Of a DNA stretch of 42,136 bases, positions 21,507 to 32,518 are shown in pieces. Source of the DNA: Lingula anatina (lineage: Eukaryota > Brachiopoda > Lingulata > Lingulida > Lingulidae). The translations under genes were made by a program, and so were the position numbers. The notes beneath the pieces were generated by a model. It had not been told where the DNA came from. It made no database searches and saw nothing but the letters and a program-made list of their open reading frames with translations. Every line of letters begins with the position of its first letter. Positions within the stretch are counted from its first letter, which is position 1. The DNA lies in contig NW_019773581.1 of assembly GCF_001039355.2 (NCBI RefSeq), forward strand, positions 458,169-500,304, given 5' to 3'.

Positions 21507-21963
21507 TCTGAACCGTATCAACCACACGGATGAAATATTCTAATGGTTTCTGAGCTGTGGCAGAGAGGGAGTTCTGTGCCGATGCCGAGCGATATAGGCA
21601 ATGACTTGTTTGAACTGAAATATAAGTACATTTCTGCAGAAAACATGCTGGTAGAAATTAATCGTTTTTTAAACGACGTCACGCCATTTGCATATTTACT
21701 ACATGAACAATAAGAACACAAACACGCTTTTCTTTATCAGTGACATAAAACAGTTATTCATATGCCATAAATTGTTTTTCTTAAGAAATATGATGTCTTA
21801 TGCTCAACTGAGAGTGCCAGTTGGGGATCTGGAGTTCATTTCTATTTCCAAAAAACACTATTTACGGACGTTATGGATAGAGTATATATTAGCAACAGAA
21901 AGAAAAAAGCCTGAATGATTAAATATATTGTGATCGGAAAGTTACAAATAAATGTCGTGATTA

Positions 21964-22173
21964 TTGTATGTTGAGATTTATTTAGGTTTTAGTTGTCACA
22001 GTAGGACTTCAAATGCGCCTCACAGTATCATTAAATATCTTCCGACTCACGTAAACTATCGAGGTAGAAATTACAGCCTAGAAGGGACCGTGTTCGTTTT
22101 TCATATTATCCAAAACGACCCTGCACCAGTCTTTGTGTCTGCGGTGCCAAAGATAAACGTCCAGTCTACTTAA
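21964..22173 (+). other. Open frame shared with unit C, probably not a gene
   Basis: An antisense-side frame upstream of peptide gene B (LGFSCHSRTSNAP... to a stop at 22173) is also open in unit C (26782-27042), with an identical last third. In unit D (about 31190-31380) it is broken by a 6-base insertion and a stop, and in the relic at 9490-9650 it is unreadable. No domain is recognised. The conservation is likely due to recent duplication rather than coding. Confidence 0.3.
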
Positions 22174-22705
22174 CAAACTACCTACTGTATATTTGACTGT
22201 TACCACTCTCTCCCACTCCAACCCCCTCTTGTAATTAAGTTTGTATCTTCAGCCATAATGTTTTGACAACAAAAATTACACCTGTCAAACATTGCAATGT
22301 TTTATCACTTATAAAATAGTGACTTGTTATTGAGGCTGTCATTAAATTCTCATCAGCATTCACAAGCATACTATGAGTTTTTCAGGACTGCTATTCTTTC
22401 TATTTTTCATGGTGTAATTTCGACAAAGAACACTTGCCCGTATCGTTGTAATGAAAGGCTTTTAGAAAACTATACCGGTTTTGGCATTGAGACGTGAAAG
22501 AAAGAGAAGCTTGTTTTATTTAAAGTTGGGCAAAAAGGTGTTTGTTTGTCAGAACCCATCTTTCTTTGCAGTGTGAATAGACACCGTATGTTAGAAAGCT
22601 GTTTCCTTTTTTCAGATTCAACAAAAATATTCAGTAATTGCCTATAACAAGCCCTTAAAACAAAGTTTGATGTTGTATTGTGCCATTTTATATGTTATTG
22701 TCCCT

Positions 22706-22707
<2 letters not shown>

Positions 22708-22742
<35 letters not shown>
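22708..22742. repeat. Poly-A tract
   Basis: A run of more than 30 A follows cctccctc in unit B. The matching site in unit C (27579-27615) has a shorter A-run and an AAT microsatellite, and in unit A the GIY-YIG relic starts nearby. Confidence 0.9.
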
Positions 22743-22745
<3 letters not shown>

Positions 22746-23322
22746 GCGATTATAAAGTCTCCAGAGATAAGTGCTATTTGGCCGAGAACAAACTAGATAC
22801 GATGTTGCTTCATCGTTTGGCAACTTGGAGTTCTTATACCTAGAGACGTTACGTGGGCATTGGCAGTATACGCCTTATTTGCGTTTTTCGGTAAAATACA
22901 GTGGTTCTGTCGCTCTGCATGTCCAATAATACACTGCCTACCTCTTACAATAGAGTTCTTGGAGAATTTTCATGTTTGTGATGTTCAAAAGACAAACAAC
23001 TTTTAAATGTGTATAGTATGTAAAAGAAAGGTAATAATTATTGAGTAATTTGGAAAGTATGTTGTCGTCTGCTCAGAACGTGATACTGCGTCGTTATTAC
23101 CTGTATATTTATAAATACGTAAAAACAATTACTTCGAAATGCCACTCGCCAAAAACATATAATATTTACACATATTTTTATTGTTTAAGTAGATCATAGC
23201 AAAGTAATGACTAATTAACAATTACGTTGGTTAAAAGTTGTCATAAATTTTAATTTGTTGTGTATGGATACAATGATTATTTCGGTCATACTTCAGTGTG
23301 AAATCGGTAATTTTCGATCAAG

Positions 23323-23412
23323 ATGGCGAGGTACAGGGGGCGTTACAGGATATTAATGCATGGCTTTGCCAGGCCAACGCGTGTTGACAAACGGTTATTA
23401 GAATGGTATTGA
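23323..23412 (+). CDS. Candidate Arg-rich micro-ORF (29 residues), unit B
   Basis: The frame MARYRGRYRILMHGFARP continues to a stop after 29 codons. It begins inside a YY1-like CAAGATGGCG sequence. Unit C has the same frame (28097-28246) with the first 24 codons differing only at one residue; unit A is shifted out of frame after four codons. It may be a duplicated non-coding stretch. The case for coding rests only on conservation in two young copies and on the strongly basic composition. Confidence 0.2.
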   Translation: MARYRGRYRILMHGFARPTRVDKRLLEWY

Positions 23413-24149
23413 CCCATTAAGTGCTTATAACAAGACAATCACTTAATGTGAGCAAGTTTCAGTAGAACAAACCTAGTTAACGTTGTCCCGCCATCTCGTC
23501 TCATTATAACCGCCGTCTTTCATGTCTTAATGCATGGTTATAAAGCTATGTTGGCTTTTAGTGCTGTCGCAATATGCGATGCTTTCGAGTTATGGAGCCG
23601 GGGCGCTCGTGAAGGCTGTTAAATATGGTCATGTCTAGTTTCTTTCTTTGCTTTATTTTATTAACTTCCTAAAAGACTGAATTATGAATAGTCGATGTAT
23701 ATGTTGTCCCCATGTCTAGCTAAAACAATGAGCATTTATTTAGTTCTCAGGGGTTCGTTATCATAAGTGACTATTTTGCTTTGAATAGAAATTGAAAAAA
23801 GTTCGTTGTAAAATGGAAATTTCTTGAGCATTATGTTAATTGGAAACTGAAATTTCTAGGATTGTCATTTATCTCACATGAAAAAATGTAATTAAATACA
23901 AAATGGTAGTTTTTTTACAGGCTGAATGTGGTCTCATTGATTAGGAATTGGAATATTCAACATGCATTGTGCTGTTCCTTGTCACGTAGGAAGACCCTAC
24001 ACCCAAAATGAGCCGCTGGCGCTACATGTTATTGAATATATTGGCAATAAGCCTATAGCAATTAAAAAAATATGTCGGCAGAGGAATCGAACCTTGTTTA
24101 AAATCGATGACGTTATTGATATGACCAAACCATTTACAAAAAAAATAAA

Positions 24150-24157
24150 TAAATAAA

Positions 24158-24197
<40 letters not shown>

Positions 24198-24204
24198 GTA
24201 ATAA

Positions 24205-24239
<35 letters not shown>

Positions 24240-24240
24240 A
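24150..24240. repeat. (AAT)n/(AAAT)n microsatellite
   Basis: A compound AAT then AAAT run ends at the unit B/C boundary. A shorter run lies at the C/D boundary (28495-28540). Confidence 0.95.
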
Positions 24241-25121
24241 TTCCCATATAAATTGTAGATAAAACAGTCATTACGCTATTTGACTGCTTGTGCAATTTCT
24301 GTGCAATCGCATCAAACAACATTAAAGACTTATTTGTCAATCTTATTAAATAAAACATCTTTTTCTGTAATAAAAAGCAATGTACCCTATTTATGGTTTT
24401 ATTTTCACAGTTTTTTATTAAACGTAACGACTGTAGAACATATATGTAAATTCTGGATATAGCAATTAATGCGTAAGTTGTTATTTACCCGATGACATCC
24501 CTCCCTTTTATACACCTAATTCATATATCATTGTTGGTCTTCAAAGGTAGTTCACTCACGTAAACATTTTTAATGTGGAAGGATTTTATTAAGTACAAAT
24601 TAAGTAAAAAAATCTCTATTAAGAGAGATCTATAAAGAGAGATACTTTCCCAAAAACCTATCATATGCTAATTTTGACACATCTATCCTATCTCGAAAGC
24701 ATTCTAAACTGTTTTGTTCAAATAATTCAAAATCATGAAACATTTGAGTGCTGCTGGTATGTTATTCCATCAACAAAAACCACTTTCAGTAGAACAGCTG
24801 TTGGCACGATTGTCGCAGATAGGGCTACAAATTGACCAAGATTTAACTTTTCACATCACCCTCTGAACAAAGACAAAAATATTGCAATTGATTTTCCAAT
24901 AAATAAAAAAGGTGCTCGGGTCTCCCAATGGGCAAGGTGAGAAACAATAAGAAACAATAAGAAACCTGTCACGCGCGTGCAGTCTGATATTAAATCAACG
25001 GTTAACATGTAAAAACAGAGCTTTTTCGTTTGCCTCATTTTATTAACCATCGAAATAAAATTAAGATTTGATCAAGTAACTGGTCTCTGCTTCCTGTTGA
25101 AATGTCCATATTCAGATATTT

Positions 25122-26048
25122 TTAGTACTGAAAGATAAATTAAAAGTTAAAAATAATTAAAAGTGTTATAATTGTCATAAACTAAACTGAACTGAAGAAG
25201 ACCATTTTGCGGATTTGATTTAAAATCAATTGAAACTGGTCCCTCTGACTTGATTTTCGCACCAATCGCTAGCTAACTGTACATAAAATAATGGAAATCA
25301 ATATTGATATAATGTTTATCTACTTCGACGCCGCATCACCAATGTGGACGATATGGGGTAAAAGTGACGCGCAACTATTAACAACATCTGAAGGCTTCAT
25401 GTTGTAGTACTTACACACGAATCACAAATGCACACCCCGTTATATTCGCTGATTTTATGGCAGCCGTAGGCCCGACATCGACGGCAATAGTCTTGGCAGT
25501 CAGCGTCAACGTAACACGTGTTATCTCTCTTAGTCTCATTGGGTACCTTGTCTTCTCGCTCAGCCCTGCTTCGGGCAACTCCAGGTCCAGGTCCAGGTCC
25601 AGCAGAGATTTCTGGAAGAATGAATATGAAAAACATTTTGTGAATCTTTTATATTTCGTGTTTGCACTACGTACAATAAATCTATAAATTGTTTTTGTAA
25701 TTTTCCACATGCAAAATTCTGTTTTGCTGTATGTAAGATGAAATTTCAAAAAAGTATTTTGTTATTACTATATTTGAATTTGTTTTGTACTATTCAAATT
25801 GCTCCTTATGTTATAATCATTATAAAATCCCAGGTACACATCTGTTAGGGCCTATTCATCCCCTTACCTTTATATTGGCATATCTATAATATCAAGGTAT
25901 TTGGTGTCTATAATAATCTGCATAAGTTCTTCCTCTCTATAAAGAAACATATTTTCTTCTTGGTAGCTATGCAGAGAATTTGTTATAAAAAATCCTTACC
26001 TTGCGTAGCAATAGCGACAAGTAAAATCAATAATAGGATCATCTTCAT
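25122..26048 (-). CDS. Cysteine-rich secreted peptide C (myticin-like 8-Cys prepropeptide), three exons
   Basis: Coding exons in transcript order are 26048-26000, 25611-25415 and 25127-25122. Signal peptide MKMILLLILLVAIATQ. The pro-region opens ISAGPGPGPG, coded by a CCAGGT-type hexanucleotide repeated in tandem, and ends NETKR. The mature peptide has spacing C5C3C2C4C9C1C2C. Exon 3 adds Tyr then TAA. AATAAA lies at 25044-25039. The precursor is 83 residues and the mature part is net acidic (about six acidic, four basic). Intron 1 is only 388 bases here, against 1329 in gene A. A disulfide-stabilised secreted defence peptide is inferred; direct activity is unknown. Confidence 0.85.
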
Positions 26049-26781
26049 TCTAAACCGTATCGACCACTTGATGAAATGTTCTAAAGGTCACTGAGCTGTG
26101 ACAGTGAGGGAGTTCTGTGCCGATGCCAAGCAATATAGGCAATGGTTTGTTTGGGCTGAAATAGAAGTATATTTCTGCAGCAAACATGCTGGTAAAAATT
26201 AATCGTTTTTAAACGACGTGGCACAATTTGCATATTTACTACATTATGACTCAGTCTCGTGATCAGGGTTCTTAGGTGAGGGAACGACACGTCATACTTC
26301 ATTGGCGATGTTGCCGTCAGTATAGTTAGAAATACCTCCTAAAAATATTTACTCTAGATGAAATAGAATCCCTCTTATTGAGACAACTCTGCCCGTTAGT
26401 AGTCGGAGGAGATTCCAGTGAAATTTGAGTTATTTATCAGCTAGAGCTCTTCCCAATAGTCACGTCAGTAACACACGCCCTAATTCTGTGTAATCGAAGT
26501 AAACTTCTGTCTTGTCTTTTTTATTTTCTCTGCGGTATACTATAATAATCAAAATAATAAAAACAAAACGCTTTTCTTTATCAGAAACATAAAACAGTTA
26601 TACATATGCCATAAATTATTTTTCTTAAAAGAATATGATGTCTTATAATGCACCTGCATTACCTGCTTAAACAGAGAGTGCCAGTTAGAGATCTGGATTT
26701 CATTTCTATTTTCAAAAATGCTATTTACGGTCGTTTTGGATAGAGAATATATTAACAACAGAAAGGAAAAAAAAAGGCTGA

Positions 26782-27042
26782 ATGAGTAAATATATTGTGA
26801 TCGGAAAGTTACAAATAAAAGTCGTGATCCCATTTTATGGTGAATTTTATTTAGGTTTTAGTTGTCACAATAGGACATCAAATGCGCCTCACGGGATTGG
26901 TAAACATCTTCTCACTCACGTCAAATATCAAGGCAAACATTACACCCTACAAGTGGCCGTGTTCGTTTTTCATATTATCCAAAACGACCCTGCACCAGTC
27001 TTTGTGTCTGCGGTGCCAAAAATAAACGTCCAGTCTACCTAA
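26782..27042 (+). other. Open frame shared with unit B, probably not a gene
   Basis: This is the unit C counterpart of 21964-22173. The region around ATTATCCAAAACGACCC to the stop is identical to unit B, while the first half has many amino-acid-changing differences. That is what recent partial gene conversion of non-coding DNA would give. Confidence 0.3.
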
Positions 27043-28096
27043 AAAAACTACCTACTCTATATTTGACTGTTACCACTCTCTCCCACTCCAACCCCCTCTT
27101 GTAATTAAGTTTGTATCTTCAGCCATAATGTTTTGACAACAAAAATTATACCTGTCAAACATTGCAATGTTTTATCACTTATAAAATCGTGACTTGTTAT
27201 TGAGGCTGTCATTAAATTCTCATCAGCATTCACAAGCATACTATGAGTTTTTCAGGACTGCTATTCTTTCTATTTTTCATGGTGTAATTTCGACAAAGAA
27301 CACTTGCCCGTATCGTTGTAATGAAAGGCTTTTAGAAAACTATACCGGTGCTGGCATTGAGACGTGAAAGAAAGAGAAGCTTGTTTTATTTAAAGTTGGT
27401 CAAAAAAGGTGTTTGTTTGTCAGAACCCATCTTTCTATGCAGTGTGAATAGACATCGTATGTTAGAAAGCTGTTTCCTTTTTTCAGATTCATCAAAAATA
27501 TTCAGTAATTGCCTATAACAAGCCCTTAAAACAAAGTTTGATGTTGTCTTGTGCCATTTTATGTTTGTTCCTCCCTCCCCCAAAAAAAAAAAAATAAATA
27601 ATAAATAAATAAATATCAGCGATTACAAAGTCTCCAGAGATAAGTGCTATCTGAATGATTCGGCCGAGAACAAACTAGATACGATGTTGCTTCATCGTTT
27701 GGCAACTTGGAGTTCTTATAGAGATGTTACGTGGGCACATTCAGTATACGCTTTATTCGCGATTTTCGGTAAAATACAGTGGTAATGTCGGTCTGCAAGC
27801 CAAATAATACACTGCCTACCTCTAACAATAGAGTTCTTGGAGACTTTTCATGTTTGAGATGTTCAAAAGACAAACAACTTTTAAATGTGTATAGTATGTA
27901 AAAGAAAGGTAGTAATAATTGGATCTATGGAGGCTTAAATTGTAACGTTTTTAACGTCTGATCATGACTCCATTATGCTCGATCTTCAGTGGTACACTGA
28001 CTGCTAATTTTTACTCTTTACTTTAATTTTGCTGTGTATGGATACAATGATTATTTCGGTCATACTTCAGTTTGAAATCGGTAATTTTCGATCAAG

Positions 28097-28246
28097 ATGG
28101 CGAAGTACAGGGGGCGTTACAGGATATTAATGCATGGCTTTGCCAGGCCAACGCGTGTTGACAAACGTTTATTACATGGTAATGACCCATTAAGCGCTTA
28201 TAACAAGACAATCACTTGTGAGAAAGTTTCAATAGAACAAACCTAG
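28097..28246 (+). CDS. Candidate Arg-rich micro-ORF (49 residues), unit C
   Basis: The counterpart of 23323-23412. It starts MAKYRGRYRILMHGFARP and is extended to 49 codons because base changes after codon 26 shift the frame past the unit B stop. No signal peptide or domain is seen. It is probably non-coding; recorded because the basic N-terminal part is kept. Confidence 0.2.
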   Translation: MAKYRGRYRILMHGFARPTRVDKRLLHGNDPLSAYNKTITCEKVSIEQT

Positions 28247-29423
28247 TTAACGTTGTCCCGCCATCTCGTCTCAATATAACCGCCGTCTTTCATGTCTTAA
28301 TGCATGATTATAAAGCTATGCTGGCTTTTACTGCTGTCGCTTTCGAGTTATGAAGCCGAGGCGCTGGTGAAGGCTGTTAAATATGGTCATGTCTAGTAAG
28401 CCTATAGCAATTTAAAAAATATGTCGGATATGCGGCGGAGGAATCGAGCCTTGTTTATAATCGATGACGTTATTGATATGACCAAACCATTTACAAAATA
28501 ATAATAATAATAATAATAAATAATAAATAAATAAATAAATTCCCATATAAATTGTAGATAAAACAGTCATTTTTACTGCTTGCGCAATTTCTGCGCAATC
28601 GCATCAAACAACATTAAAGTCTTATCTGTCAATTTTATTAAATAAAACATATTTTTTTCTGTAATAAAAAGCAATGTACCCTATTTATGGTTTTATTTTC
28701 ACCGTTTTTAATTCCACGTAACGACTGTAGAACATATATGTAAATTCTGGATATAGCAATTAATGCGTAAGTTGTTATTTACCCGATGACATCCCTCCCT
28801 TTTATACACCTAATTCATATATCACTGTTGGTCTTCAAAGGTAGTTCACTCACGTAAACATTTTTAATGTGGAAGGACTTTATTAAGTACAAATCAAGTA
28901 AAAAAAAACTCTATTAAGAGAGATCTACGTGTATAAAGAGAGATACTTTCCCAAAAACCTATCATATGCTTATGTTGACACATCTGTCCTATCTCGAAAG
29001 CATTCTAAACAGTGAAATATGACTTCTGTTTTGTTCAAATAATTCAAAATCATGAAACATTTCAGTGTTGCTGGTATGTTATTCCATCAACAAAAACCAC
29101 TTTCAGTAGAACAGCTGTTAGCACGATTGTTGAAGATAGGGCTACAAATTGACCAAGACTTAACTTTTCACAATACCCTCTGAACAAAGACAAAAATATC
29201 GCAACTGATTTTCCAATAAATAAAAAAGGTGCTCGGGTCTCCCAATAAGAAATAATAACAATAAGAAACCTGTCACGCGCGTGCAGTCTGATATTAAATC
29301 AACGGTTAACATGTAAAAACAGAGCTTTTTTGTTGGCCTCATTTTATTAATCATCGAAATAATTACGATTTGATCAAATAACTGGTCTCTGCTTCCTGTT
29401 GAAATGTCCATATTCAGATATTT

Positions 29424-30437
29424 TTAGTACTGAAAGAAAAATTAAAAGTTAAAAATAATTACAAGTGTTATAATTGTCATATACTGAACTGAAGTAGACC
29501 TTTCTGCGGAATTGATTAATAAATCAATTGAAACTGGTTCCTGGGACTTGATTTTCGCACCAATCGCTAGCTAACTGTATATAAAGTAATGGAAAACAAT
29601 ATTGATATAATGTTTATCTACTGCGACGCCGCATCACCAATGTGGACGATATGGGGTAAAAGTGACGCGCAACTATTAACAACATCTTAAGGCTATATGC
29701 TATAATACTTACACAACCATCACACATGCACCTCTTGTTATATCTGTCGATTAAACGGCAGTTGTAGACTTCACAACCACGGCAGTCGTCTTGGCAGTCA
29801 GAGTGAACGAAACAGTCGTAACCTCTCTTAGTCTCATTGGGTACCATGTCTTCTCGCACAACCCTGCTTCCAGCATCTGCCTGCACAGGTCCAGCAGATA
29901 ATTCTGGAAAAATGAATATGAAATGCATTTTGTGCACAGGCGAAAATCTTAGTTTTAGGTAATAAAGTTGCGTTATTTTGACTATGGAACACTTACGTGT
30001 CCTAAATACATGTATAAGGAGTGAACAAAAAAAGATAAAACTGTGTTTTCTATCATCTCCAACTACAACGGCATGATTTTAACTTGTTAAGTATACTAGT
30101 TACAAATTTGATTTAAAATGTTCTTTTCAAATTGCTCCTTATGTCATATTCATAATCTAAATTCCAATGCAGGTACCCATCTGTTTGGACCTGTTCATCC
30201 CCATAGCTTTATATTAGCATTTCTTTAAGGGCATTTGGTTTCTACATCAAACTACATAAGTTTTTTCTCTCTAGAAATAAACATATTGTTATTATTCAAT
30301 CAATCTGTACAAGTTCTTCCTCTCTGTAAAGAAACATTTTTCTTTTTCATAACTATTCAGAGAACGCGTTAACATATAAAGTTATTACCTTGGGTGGCAA
30401 TAGCCGCCAGTACAATCAAGACTAGGATCATCTTCAT
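29424..30437 (-). CDS. Cysteine-rich secreted peptide D (myticin-like 8-Cys prepropeptide), three exons
   Basis: Coding exons in transcript order are 30437-30389, 29903-29713 and 29429-29424. Signal peptide MKMILVLIVLAAIATQ. The pro-region (LSAGPVQADAGSRVVRE...) ends NETKR and is nearly the same as in gene B. The mature peptide has spacing C5C3C2C4C9C1C2C. Exon 3 adds Tyr then TAA. AATAAA lies at 29348-29343. The precursor is 81 residues. The mature peptide has many charged residues of both signs and is slightly acidic overall. It is the first gene of the array in the direction of transcription. Same functional inference as for copies A-C. Confidence 0.85.
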
Positions 30438-30499
30438 CCTGAACCGTATCAACTACACAGATGAAATGTTCTAAATGTTTCCGGGCTGTGACAGAGAGT

Positions 30500-30625
30500 T
30501 CTGTGTCGATGCTGAGCGATATAGGCAATGGTTTGTTTGATCTGAAATATAAGTATATTTCTGCAGAAAACATGCTGGTAGAAATTAATCGTCTTTTAAA
30601 CGACGTCTCACAATTTGCATATTTA
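30500..30625 (-). promoter_or_regulatory. Conserved proximal promoter block of the peptide genes
   Basis: About 70-190 bases upstream of the start codon, all four genes share a block. It has an AT-rich TATA-like stretch (around 30545-30556), AGCATGTTTT, a CGTTTAAACG-like palindrome next to GACGT, and the octamer ATGCAAAT read on the minus strand (30620-30613; also 21693-21686 and 26233-26226, one base different in A). Octamers bind POU factors in animals. The start site itself cannot be read from the sequence. Confidence 0.45.
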
Positions 30626-31407
30626 CTTCATTATGACTCAGTCTCGTGATCAGGGTCCTTGGGCCAAGGATCGGCACGTCATACTGCATTGGTGATATTG
30701 CGTTCAGTTGAGCTAGAAATATGACTCTAAAAACATTTACTGTGGTCAAAAAGGAACGCCTCCTTTTTATTTTTACCAGATCTTTCACTCGTATTATTCT
30801 ATGCCGTCAGCACACCCTGCTTTTGAGGCATCTTTCCACGATATTGCTCGGGTGGGTTTCGAGTGTAATTGGAGTGGTTCATCAGCTAGAGCTTTTCCCC
30901 ATAGTAACGCCAGTTAGTGACATGCGCCCTAGTTTTGTATAATACTTGTATAATTCTGACTTGTCCCATTATTTTCTCTGTGGTATACTGTAATATCATC
31001 AAAAATGATAAGAAACCAACAACAATTTTCTTTATCAGTGATATATAAAAAAAGTTTTATATGCCATAGATTGTTTTCCTTGAGCAATATGATGTCTCGT
31101 GCTCAATAACATGTCCGTGTGTAAATAAATATCGAGATCTAATGTTATGTTGAGATTTGAGTGATTCATCAGCTAGAGCTAATTTAGGATTTAGGATTTA
31201 GTTGTCACAGTAAGACATTAAATGCGCCTCTCAAGACAGTTAAATACCCGGTACCTTCTGACTCACGTCAAATATCGAGATACACATAACAGCCTATACG
31301 GCAAGGCTGTGTTCGATTTTCATATTATCCAAAACGACCCTGCATTCGTCTTTTTGTTCGTGCTGTAAATGCGACAATTTGCTGACAGTAAAGTGCGGTC
31401 TACTTAA

Positions 31408-31719
31408 AGGGATAACAACAGTTCATTTTGGCACAAAAATGGTTATTCCTGGGACAATTTTTCCATACTTACCAATGGGTAACGAATCCATTTCCACATT
31501 CAAAGTTTGTCCTTTTTTTTTTTTTTTTTTGTAATATTGTCTTAAGAGATTTATACAAAGTGTTCCATGGAGGTCACCTGATGTGATGGCAAGCACAAAT
31601 TCTAGAATAATTGCGCCAATCGCCGTTTTGGTGGTAAAATAGATTTTTTTATTTTAATGGGTTTTTGTACAATGTATTAATTTTAAAATATGGATATCTT
31701 ACGAACAATTGTTATCCCT
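31408..31719. mobile_element. 312-bp piggyBac-type MITE with TTAA duplication
   Basis: Perfect 11-bp inverted repeats AGGGATAACAA (with partial matching for about eight more bases) are flanked by TTAA at 31404-31407 and 31720-31723. Units B and C have a single TTAA in the matching ctacTTAAcaaac/ctacctaaaaaaac context, which is the empty site. TTAA targeting is the mark of piggyBac elements. No transposase frame is present. Confidence 0.8.
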
Positions 31720-32060
31720 TTAATAAACCGCCTACTGTATTTTTGTCTAAAACCAACCCCTCCCACCCCAACATCTCTATCGCAGATGAGTTTGTATCTG
31801 CAGCCATAATGTTTTAACGGCATATACAGTTGTACGACACCTGCTGAATATTACGCTGTTTTATCACTTAATAGCGTCGTGTTAATAGGGCTGTCATTAA
31901 ATTCTCATCAGCATTCACTAGCATACTATGACTTTCCAGGACTGCTAGTCTTTCTTTTTTTCCAACGAGTAATTTCGACAATGAACACTTGCCCGTATCG
32001 TTATAATGTAAGGTTTAGAGAAAAATATACCGCGCTTACAGTCTGGGATTGCCAACGATT

Positions 32061-32518
32061 ATCACTGAATTCCTAACGGTATGTTAGCGGAGCTACATGT
32101 ACTAACACAAATGCACGTACTAGAACTCATAACAGCATCACCATTAAATTTTAACCAAGGATATTTGTAGAACTTCCCACTAACTTGACCAATGCCGGAT
32201 TAATTTTTCCATTTGAAAAAATAATTGCGTTTTTGAATTCATCCTATAGTTTTACGACACATCAAGGGGTACGCATGCATTTTCCTCCGACCTAGTATTA
32301 TTTACGTGGTCATTTATTTTCTTGAAAAGCAACACTAGTTTCTGGATGCCAGAGCCGTCTACGAAAAAAGACACTGGATTCTGCTTTTTGAAAGGCGAAA
32401 GTAGAAATTGAACTGTAGTCATTAAGCTTTAATGCCCTCAAATACGTTGATTATGTTTCATTACCAGAGTTTTTTTTTGTCTACATTTATCATAACCGAA
32501 TAATTCAACTCTTTAACT
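32061..32518. other. Intergenic DNA between the array and the prohormone candidate
   Basis: AT-rich sequence without a recognisable feature; it must hold the promoter of the downstream + strand gene if that gene is real. Confidence 0.4.

Larger units (their letters stand above)
18461..24241. repeat. Segmental duplication unit B
   Basis: The unit is delimited by the CCCATATAAATTG marker. It carries peptide gene B, the 588-bp hAT-like element, and an upstream region that is nearly identical to unit C over long runs (for example 22090-22480 against 26960-27370). It ends in an AAT/AAAT microsatellite. Confidence 0.75.
24242..28540. repeat. Segmental duplication unit C
   Basis: At 4.3 kb it is the shortest complete unit and lacks every transposon seen in A, B and D, so it shows the base layout: downstream flank, exon 3, exon 2, exon 1, upstream flank, micro-ORF region, microsatellite. 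It serves as the empty-site reference for the insertions in the other units. Confidence 0.8.
28541..32060. repeat. Segmental duplication unit D, last of the array
   Basis: It starts at the CCCATATAAATTG marker. Similarity to units B and C continues through the peptide gene and upstream to the block around 31980-32020 (gaacacttgcccgtatcgtta, compare 22430 and 27300), then stops. The micro-ORF region and microsatellite are absent, so the unit is truncated at its upstream end. Confidence 0.75.

Noticed and set aside
21964-22173. Conserved gene shared by units B and C
   Set aside because: Broken in unit D and in the relic unit; the differences in its first half mostly change amino acids, so constraint on protein is not supported.
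24060-24100. tRNA or SINE-like B box (GGTTCGATTCC on the minus strand)
   Set aside because: No matching A box, acceptor stem or cloverleaf can be drawn, and the A-rich tail lies on the wrong side for a SINE.
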